Positions 5,379-11,155 of a stretch of 11,155 nt of DNA are shown here, piece by piece; positions within the stretch are counted from its first letter, which is position 1; the number at the start of each line of letters is the position of its first letter. The notes beneath the pieces were generated by a model. That model was not told the DNA's origin. It ran no database searches and worked only from the letters and a program-made list of their open reading frames with translations. The stretch comes from JAEZFI01 sp044508215 (GTDB taxonomy: Bacteria; Actinomycetota; Acidimicrobiia; Acidimicrobiales; Microtrichaceae), in the NCBI GenBank assembly GCA_044508215.1, contig JBIQID010000104.1:1-11155 (forward strand). Reading direction: 5' to 3'. The translations under genes were made by a program, and so were the position numbers.

Positions 5379-6682
5379 TCGCGAGCGACCTGCACTTCAC
5401 GACCACCGACGGGTGGATGCTCGTGGTGATCCTCGTGCTCATCGCGATCTCCGGTTGGTTCGCGCTGGCCGAGACGGGCATCACCCGGATCAGCCGTGCG
5501 AAGGCCCAGGCGCTGGTCGACCAGGGCCGCCGAGGCGCCGACACCCTCCAGCAGGTCGTGCAGAACGTGGAGCGCGACCTCAACGCACTGTTCCTCGCCG
5601 TCCTCATCGTGCAGACGGTGCAAGCGGCCATGACCGGTGTGGTCGCTGCCCGGGTGTTCGGCGGGTGGGGCGTGCTCGTCGGCACGTTCGTGAACGTCGT
5701 GGTGGTCTTCGTGGTGGGCGAGGCCGGGCCGAAGACGTGGGCGCTCCAGCACCCCGAGCGCGCCGCGCTGATGGCCGCCCCGTCGGTCCGACTGGTGGGC
5801 CGGGTGCTGCGCCTGGTGGCCAAGGCACTGATCGGGATCACCAACGTGATCCTCCCGGGCAAGGGGCTCCGCCAGGGACCGTTCGTGACCGAGGAGGAGA
5901 TCCTCGCCCTCGCCGGTGAGGCCGCCGAGGGCGGCGGCATCGAGGAGTCGGAGCGCGACCTCATCGAGTCGATCATCGACTTCGGCGACACGGTGGCCCG
6001 CGAGATCATGGTGCCCCGCACCGACATGGTGGCGATGCAGGCCGACCATGCGATCACCGACATGGTCGAGGTGGCGATCCTGAACGGGCTCAGCCGCTTC
6101 CCCACCTACGGCGAGAACGTCGACGACATCGTGGGCATCGTCTATGCCAAGGACCTGATGCGGGCCGAGCGCGACGGGCGCGGCCGGGATCCCGTCTCCA
6201 CGCTGATGCGCGACGTGCTGTTCGTGCCGGAGACCAAGCTCGTGTCGCAGCTCCTCAAGGAGATGCAGACCCGCTCGACGCACATCGCGGTGGTCATCGA
6301 CGAGTACGGCGGCACCGCCGGCCTGGTGACGCTCGAGGACCTGCTCGAGGAGCTGGTCGGCGAGATCGTCGACGAGTTCGACCCGATCGAGCGGAGCGTC
6401 GAGGTGGAGGCGTCGGGCGAGATCGTGGTGCACGACCCCGCCATCAACGTGGACGACCTCAACGACGCCTACGGGCTGACCCTGCCCGAGGGCGACTGGG
6501 ACTCCGTGGGCGGCATGGTCTTCTCCGAGCTCGGACGGGTGCCCGAGGTGGGGGACTGCGTGCGGGTCGACCATTCCGAGCTGACGGTGGAGGCCATGGA
6601 CGGGCGCCGCATCGCCCGCGTGAGGATCAGGCCGCTGGCAGAGGACGACGCAGGCGACGCCGAGGAGGCGGAAGCCACGTGA
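5375..6682 (+). CDS. CNNM/CorC-family membrane protein with CBS pair (HlyC/CorC transporter)
   Basis: This 435-aa membrane protein has the full CNNM/CorC layout. The DUF21 membrane domain has hydrophobic segments at about 13-33, 69-90 and 97-115 and the loop motif GEAGPKTWALQHPERAA at 115-131. A tandem CBS pair follows (about 214-268 with VPRTDMVAM and VGIVYAKDL, and 277-330 with HIAVVIDEYGGTAGLVTLEDLLEELVGEI). A C-terminal CorC/HlyC domain is at 343-420 (PEGDWDSVGGMVFSELGRVP). Family members are implicated in magnesium or other divalent cation export or homeostasis, with the CBS pair sensing nucleotides. The GTG at 5375 overlaps the ybeY stop by 3 bases (GTGA); a TTG at 5363 is an in-frame alternative. 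Its own stop overlaps the era start in the same way. The older 'hemolysin' label is not supported by anything here. Confidence 0.9.
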   Translation: MIASDLHFTTTDGWMLVVILVLIAISGWFALAETGITRISRAKAQALVDQGRRGADTLQQVVQNVERDLNALFLAVLIVQTVQAAMTGVVAARVFGGWGVLVGTFVNVVVVFVVGEAGPKTWALQHPERAALMAAPSVRLVGRVLRLVAKALIGITNVILPGKGLRQGPFVTEEEILALAGEAAEGGGIEESERDLIESIIDFGDTVAREIMVPRTDMVAMQADHAITDMVEVAILNGLSRFPTYGENVDDIVGIVYAKDLMRAERDGRGRDPVSTLMRDVLFVPETKLVSQLLKEMQTRSTHIAVVIDEYGGTAGLVTLEDLLEELVGEIVDEFDPIERSVEVEASGEIVVHDPAINVDDLNDAYGLTLPEGDWDSVGGMVFSELGRVPEVGDCVRVDHSELTVEAMDGRRIARVRIRPLAEDDAGDAEEAEAT

Positions 6683-7508
6683 GCGAGGACGGGTTCCGCT
6701 CGGGCTTCGTATCGCTGGTGGGCCGGCCGAACGTCGGCAAGTCGACGCTCCTCAACCGGATCCTCGATCGCAAGGTGTCGATCGTCTCCGACAAGCCCCA
6801 GACCACCCGCAACCAGATCCGCGGCGTGCTGACCCGCCCCGACGCGCAGATCGTGTTCGTCGACACCCCGGGCATCCACAAGCCCCGCACGCTGATGGGC
6901 AGCCGGCTGAACGACACGGCGCTGGAGGCGGTCAGCGACGTGGACGTGGTGTGCCTGGTGGTCGACGCGACGGCGCCGATCGGCACGGGCGACCAGTGGG
7001 TCGCGGAGCGGGCACCGCAGGACGCGGTGGTGGTGGTCAACAAGGTGGACCTGGCCACGCGCGACCAGGTGGTGGCGCAGCTGGTACGCGCCGCAGAGCT
7101 GGACCGCTCCGACGTGTTCCCGGTCTCCGCGGTCACCGGCGATGGCGTCCCCGAGCTGGTCGAGCACCTCGTCGGCCGCCTCCCCGAGGGCCCGCTCTGG
7201 TACCCCGAGGACATGGTCACCGACGTCGAGGAGGCGTTCTGGGTGGCCGAGCTGGTCCGCGAGAAGCTCCTGGCGGTCACCCGCAACGAGCTTCCCCACT
7301 CCATCGCCTGCCGCTGCGTCGAGTGGGAGTGGCCGTACATCCGCGTCGAGGTCCTGGTCGAGCGTGAGTCGCAGAAGCCGATCGTGATCGGCAAGCGGGG
7401 CTCGGTGCTCAAGCAGGTCGGCACCGAGGTGCGCGAGCAGCTGCCCGAAGGCGCCTACCTCGAGCTGCACGTGAAGGTGGACAAGGACTGGCAGCGCCGG
7501 GCCCGCTC
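6679..7508 (+). CDS. era: GTPase Era, 3' end lost in assembly gap
   Basis: Era is a GTPase that binds the 3' end of 16S rRNA and couples 30S subunit assembly to growth. All G motifs are intact: GRPNVGKS (15-22), the PQTTRNQIRGV switch (40-50), DTPGIH (62-67), NKVDL (121-125) and SAVTGDG (150-156). The type II KH domain near the C-terminus has VIGKRGSVLKQVG (256-268). 276 residues are readable before the run of N; family members have about 300, so only about 20-25 residues are missing. The readable end, LELHVKVDKDWQRRAR, is the usual penultimate stretch. The GTG start overlaps the preceding stop (GTGA). Open reading through the N run is not real sequence. Confidence 0.95.
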
Positions 7509-7608
7509 NNNNNNNNNNNNNNNNNNNNNNNNNNNNNNNNNNNNNNNNNNNNNNNNNNNNNNNNNNNNNNNNNNNNNNNNNNNNNNNNNNNNNNNNNNNN
7601 NNNNNNNN
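7509..7608. other. Assembly gap of exactly 100 N
   Basis: The run of N is exactly 100 bases, a length conventionally used for gaps of unknown size. It hides the last codons and stop of era and the stop of the dinG-like gene, which converge here. Both proteins are near their expected ends, so the true gap may be short, but the junction is scaffolded rather than read. Confidence 0.97.
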
Positions 7609-9587
7609 GCACCGGAGGCGAAGAAGGCCTCCACGTCGGCGAGGTCCTTCGTGCGGGGCATCGGGGGCAGCGCCTCCACGAGCCGCCACCGGTAGCTCTT
7701 CGCCGTCGCCAGCCTCGGGTCGAGCACCGCGACGACTCCGCGGTCCGTCCGTGAGCGGATCAGCCTGCCGGCCCCCTGCGCGAGGAGCATCGCGGCACGA
7801 GGCACGTCGATCTCCTGGAACGCCCGAGGGCCCGCCGCCTCCCGCCGGGCCTGCCAGAGAGGCTCGTCGGGACGGGGGAACGGGATGCGGTCGATCGTGA
7901 CGAGCGACAGCGCCGGGCCCGGCACGTCGATGCCCTGCCAGTAGCCCATCGTGGCGAACAGGCAGCTCGTCTCGTCGCCGGTGAACGCCTCCACCAGCAC
8001 CGGCTTGGGCTTCTGGCCCTGCACCAGCACCTCGTAGGGCAGGCGGTCGCCGAGGTGGTCGGCGGCGCGCTGCATCATGCGGTAGCTGGTGAACAGTGCG
8101 AGCGTGCGCCCTCCGGCGAAGCGGATCAGCCGCTCGAGCTCGGCGAGCATCGCGTCCGAGTAGGACTCGGAGCGGGGGTCCGGCAGCGAGGCGGAGCAGT
8201 AGAGGAGCGACTGCTCAGCGAAGTCGAACGGCGTCCCCACGTCGACCTGCGTCGTGTCGTCCGGCGGCAGGTGGAGCTGCGCTGCGATCCCGGGTGGAAC
8301 CGTCGCGGACGTGAGCACCACCGAGTCCGGGAGGCCGGCGCGGGGATCGGTGTCGGGGTCGCCCTCCACCTCGAGCCCACCTTCACCCGGATCCCACAGC
8401 AGCTGGTCGAGGGTGACGCCGACGTCGAGCGGGGCGAGGCACATCCGGGCGTGGTCCCGCTCGGACTCCACCCACATGACCCCGTCGGCCGGCGGGGTGA
8501 GGAACCGGTCGAGGTCGCCCACGAGCGCGTCCACGCTGGTCTGCACCCGGGCGACCCGCGTGGCGACGTCCGCGTTCGACGCCTCGATGCCCCTCGTCGC
8601 CTCGGTGACCGAAACCAGCCGCTGACGAGCGGTCACGAGCAGCGTGCGCACCGCCTCGGGGACGCCGTCGGTGAGCCGGTCGCCCACCATCGGGGCGATC
8701 GCCCCTTCGATCCGCACGCCGATGGTGGCGATGCCCTCGACCATCGCATCGTCGGCGATCACCCCGGCGGCCACCCGCGACGCGGCGGCGAACCGCCCCG
8801 CGCTCAGCTCGACCGTCGAGGTCGCCGTGACGATGTCGGCCAGCTCGTGCGCCTCGTCGACCACCAGCACGTCGTGGTCGGGCAGCACGGCCCGGCCGCT
8901 CGACAGGTGCAGGCCGTACAGGTGGGTGTTGACCACCACCACGTCGGCCGCAGCGGCGCGCCGGCGGGCGTTCTCGGCGAAGCAGTCGTCGCCGCGGGGG
9001 CACCGGCTGGCGCCCGGGCACTCGCGTGGTCCCACGCTCAGCGCGGACCAGGCTGCGGCCGACGGCTCGAACGGCAGGTCGGCCCGATCGCCGGTGCTCG
9101 TCTCCGACGCCCACGCCCGCACCGCGGTGAGCTGCCGCTCGGGAACGGCGGTCGCACCCTCCAACCCTTCCAGGGTCCGCTGGGCCGGATCGTCCAGCTC
9201 GTCGAGGCGCTGGAGGCACAGGTAGTTGGAACGGCCCTTCAGCACCGCCCACGAGATCGTGCGGGCCCTCGGCGCATCCTGGAGGTGCTCCGCCACGAAG
9301 GGCAGCTCCTTGCCGGCCAGCTGGTCCTGCAGCGCCTTCGTGGCCGTCGCCACCACGGTGCGGCGGCCCAGGCCCACGGTGGCAGCGAGGTAGGCGAGCG
9401 ACTTCCCGGTGCCCGTCCCCGCCTGCACCACCACGTTGCGGCGCTCGGAGACCGCTTCGGCGACAGCGCGGCACATCTCGTGCTGGCCGGGCCGGTCCTC
9501 GCCGCCGCCGAGGGCAGCGGTGAGGTGGTCGAGCACCGCCACGGCGCGATCGGCAGGGGTCGGGCTCGGAGCGCCGGCGGAGGCCAT
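7609..9587 (-). CDS. dinG: DinG/XPD-type ATP-dependent DNA helicase, 3' end in gap
   Basis: This is a superfamily 2 helicase of the iron-sulfur XPD/DinG group, which unwinds DNA 5' to 3' and acts on R-loops, G-quadruplexes and damaged forks. From ATG 9587, 659 residues are readable. They show Walker A AGTGTGKS (56-63), a four-cysteine cluster site at Cys124, Cys190, Cys196 and Cys202, the DEAH box (VVDEAHELAD, 242-251), and LTSATVPPG (425-433). The C-terminal helicase motifs are YWQGIDVPGP (549-558) and QGAGRLIRSRTDRG (604-617). The sequence ends at LADVEAFFASG beside the N run, close to the expected C-terminus. An upstream in-frame start at 9665 would overlap uppS and adds Pro-rich sequence, so ATG 9587 is preferred, although its ribosome binding site is weak. 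It faces away from uppS and converges on era. Confidence 0.9.
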
Positions 9588-9641
9588 GCCCAACTCTGAC
9601 CGCTGCGGGGCCCGGTCTGCGAGCGGAGGGTCGAGGGGCGG

Positions 9642-9647
9642 TAGCGT
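9642..9647 (+). promoter_or_regulatory. -10-like element TAGCGT just before uppS
   Basis: TAGCGT fits TAnnnT and ends 9 bases before the ATG at 9656. No Shine-Dalgarno sequence sits close to that ATG. A leaderless or nearly leaderless uppS transcript is therefore likely. It lies in the 68-bp gap shared with the divergent dinG-like gene; no clear -35 is visible. Confidence 0.33.
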
Positions 9648-9655
9648 CGGCGTCG

Positions 9656-10396
9656 ATGGCAGCACCCCCGAGGCCGCAGCTCGATCGCTCGCGCATGCCG
9701 CGCCACGTCGCGATCGTGATGGACGGCAACGGGCGCTGGGCGCAACGCCGTGGCCGGCCCCGCACCGAGGGCCACGCCGCCGGTGAGGAAGCGCTGATGG
9801 ACACCATCTGGAGGGCCCACGAGCTGGGCCTCGGATGGCTCACCGTCTACGCGTTCTCCACTGAGAACTGGAAGCGCCCGGTCGACGAGGTCCGCTACCT
9901 CATGAACTTCAACGAGCGGTTGCTGCTGACGCGCCGCGACGAGATCCACTCCAGGAACATCCGGATGCAGTTCCTCGGCCGGCGCGACTGGCGCGTGCCG
10001 AAGCGGGTGCTGCGCCGCATCGACGAGACCCTCGAGCTGACGCGCGACAACACCGGCATGGTCGTGTCGATGGCGTTCAACTATGGAGGTCGCGCCGAGA
10101 TCGTCGACGCCGTCCGCCAGCTGGTGGCCGACGGCGTGCCGGCCGACAAGGTCAACGAGAAGGCCATCCGCGACCGGCTCTACGACCCCTCCATGCCCGA
10201 CCCCGAGCTGGTGGTCCGCACGAGCGGCGAGCAGCGGACGTCCAACTTCCTCATGTGGGAGACGGCGTACAGCGAGTACGTCTTCACGGACGTGCTGTGG
10301 CCCGACTTCCGCGGGGAGCACCTGGAGGGCGCGATCGCCGAGTACCAGGCGCGGGACCGGCGGTTCGGCGGCATCCACGACCCGGCCCCGTCGTGA
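9656..10396 (+). CDS. uppS: Isoprenyl transferase (undecaprenyl/decaprenyl diphosphate synthase)
   Basis: This cis-prenyltransferase adds isopentenyl units to an allylic diphosphate to make the lipid carrier for peptidoglycan and other cell-wall polymers. The 246-aa protein has the family signatures in order: HVAIVMDGNGRWAQRRG (17-33, with the catalytic Asp in MDGNG), YAFSTENWKRP (65-75), FNYGGRAEI (141-149) and RTSGEQRTSNFLMWE (198-212). The length is typical. Product chain length cannot be read from sequence alone; actinobacteria often make C50 as well as C55. The ATG at 9656 is supported by the TAGCGT element; an internal ATG at 9695 (MPRHVAIVMDG) is a possible alternative. recO follows 28 bases downstream on the same strand. 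Confidence 0.95.
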   Translation: MAAPPRPQLDRSRMPRHVAIVMDGNGRWAQRRGRPRTEGHAAGEEALMDTIWRAHELGLGWLTVYAFSTENWKRPVDEVRYLMNFNERLLLTRRDEIHSRNIRMQFLGRRDWRVPKRVLRRIDETLELTRDNTGMVVSMAFNYGGRAEIVDAVRQLVADGVPADKVNEKAIRDRLYDPSMPDPELVVRTSGEQRTSNFLMWETAYSEYVFTDVLWPDFRGEHLEGAIAEYQARDRRFGGIHDPAPS

Positions 10397-10424
10397 TGGG
10401 CCGGGGAGCGGGGCGCGACGAACG

Positions 10425-11147
10425 ATGAGCAGCCGCCTCTACCGGGACTCGGGCGTGGTGCTCCGCACCTACAAGCTGGGCGAGGCGGACCGCATCGTCG
10501 TGATCCTCTGCCGCGAGCGCGGCAAGGTGCGTGCGGTGGCGAAGGGCGTGCGCAAGACGCGCTCGAAGTTCGGTGCCCGCCTCGAGCCGACGAGCCACGT
10601 GAACCTGCAGCTCCACGAGGGACGTGACCTGCACATCGTCACCCAGGCCGAGGCCGTGGAGTCGTTCCCCACCATCCGCTCCGACCTCGACCGGTTGGGA
10701 CGCGCCGCGGCGATGCTCGAGGTGATCGACCAGGTGGCGCAGGAAGGGGAGCACGCCCCCGAGCTGTACGAGATGCTCCTCGGCGGTCTCCGCACGGTGG
10801 AGCACCGGTCGTCGCCGCTCGTCACCGGGGCGTTCCTCCTGAAGCTGCTCGCCGCCGACGGCGTGGGCCTCCAGGTGGAGGGCTGCATCGAGTGCGGGCG
10901 CGAGGACGGCCTCGTGGCGATCGACCTCGACGACGGCGGCCTGCGTTGCGCGGACCACCGCGCCGGCATCGCCGTGTCGCCCGGAGCGGTGGTGCTCCTC
11001 CAGCAGGTCCTCGGCGGACGGCTGCAGTGGGCGCTCGACCAGCCGGCGGGGCCGGCGACCTTCGAGGTGGACCACATCGCCGGGGCAGCGATGGAGCGCC
11101 ACCTCGACCGCCGGTTGCGAGCATTGCACCTCCTCGACCGCGCCTGA
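10425..11147 (+). CDS. recO: DNA repair protein RecO
   Basis: RecO helps load RecA onto SSB-coated single-stranded DNA and anneals strands in the RecFOR pathway. The 240-aa protein has the N-terminal OB-fold (SSRLYRDSGVVLRTYKLGEAD, with GVRKTRSKFGARLEP at 41-55). A helical middle and the zinc region CIECG (154-158) plus CADH (175-178) follow, so the metal would be bound by three cysteines and one histidine (Cys154, Cys157, Cys175, His178) if the site is intact. The ATG at 10425 is preceded by a G-rich stretch (GGGGAGCGGGG) that is rather far upstream. The gap to uppS is 28 bases, so the two are probably one transcript. The stop is at 11145-11147, close to the window end. Confidence 0.94.
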   Translation: MSSRLYRDSGVVLRTYKLGEADRIVVILCRERGKVRAVAKGVRKTRSKFGARLEPTSHVNLQLHEGRDLHIVTQAEAVESFPTIRSDLDRLGRAAAMLEVIDQVAQEGEHAPELYEMLLGGLRTVEHRSSPLVTGAFLLKLLAADGVGLQVEGCIECGREDGLVAIDLDDGGLRCADHRAGIAVSPGAVVLLQQVLGGRLQWALDQPAGPATFEVDHIAGAAMERHLDRRLRALHLLDRA

Positions 11148-11155
11148 AGCGAGCC

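Noticed and set aside
5270..6574. A 434-codon minus-strand frame opposite the CNNM/CorC gene
   Set aside because: It is a shadow, very rich in His, Asp and Leu. The plus strand encodes a complete CNNM/CorC protein in an operon with overlapping starts and stops.
8055..9599. A 514-codon open frame on the plus strand opposite the dinG-like gene
   Set aside because: The minus strand carries all helicase motifs; the plus frame is His/Arg/Gly-rich with no domain pattern.
1..11155. CRISPR arrays, tRNA, rRNA or insertion sequences
   Set aside because: I saw no regularly spaced repeats, tRNA-like cloverleaf or transposase-like frames on either strand.

Overview
This is a GC-rich window with the gene content and style of an actinobacterium. 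It uses GTG and TTG starts, 4-bp GTGA overlaps between genes, probable leaderless starts, and a phoH-ybeY-CNNM/CorC-era run next to recO and uppS. The style fits Acidimicrobiia (Ilumatobacter-like lineages), but that placement is inference from gene order and protein flavour. A 100-base run of N and a one-base homopolymer frameshift in phoH suggest a draft or metagenome-assembled genome.

Left part (1-3038). On the minus strand, an SAF-domain CpaB/RcpC-like pilus assembly protein overlaps by 3 bp the start of a second protein that runs off the window edge (possibly TadZ/CpaE-like). This looks like the edge of a Tad/Flp-type pilus operon. A 178-bp intergenic region carrying a symmetric 43-bp dyad separates it from an upstream minus-strand gene. 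That gene encodes a divergent GH127/DUF1680 protein (beta-L-arabinofuranosidase family) that keeps the Cys-Cys motif but has lost the usual Glu of the E-T-C motif. A 218-bp divergent intergenic region with AT-richer patches follows.

Middle (3039-3798). A small MerR/excisionase-type helix-turn-helix protein on the plus strand is encoded tail-to-tail with, and overlaps by 64 bp, a minus-strand 178-aa protein of unknown function. I read two Sm-like beta repeats in the latter. It is divergent from phoH.

Core cluster (3799-7508). phoH, ybeY, a CNNM/CorC membrane protein and era are packed on the plus strand with 1-bp gaps or 4-bp overlaps and are very probably one transcript. Their likely roles are RNA metabolism, 16S rRNA maturation, ribosome assembly and ion or stress homeostasis. 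phoH is interrupted by one extra G in a six-G run. era loses its last ~20-25 codons in the N gap.

Right part (7609-11155). A DinG/XPD-type iron-sulfur helicase on the minus strand converges on era across the gap. It is divergent from uppS (cis-prenyltransferase for the cell-wall lipid carrier), which is followed by recO (recombination mediator). Most of the window is conserved housekeeping DNA. The least explained parts are the HTH/Sm-like pair, the altered GH127 metal site and the 43-bp dyad. I see no CRISPR array, tRNA, rRNA, insertion sequence or phage genes.
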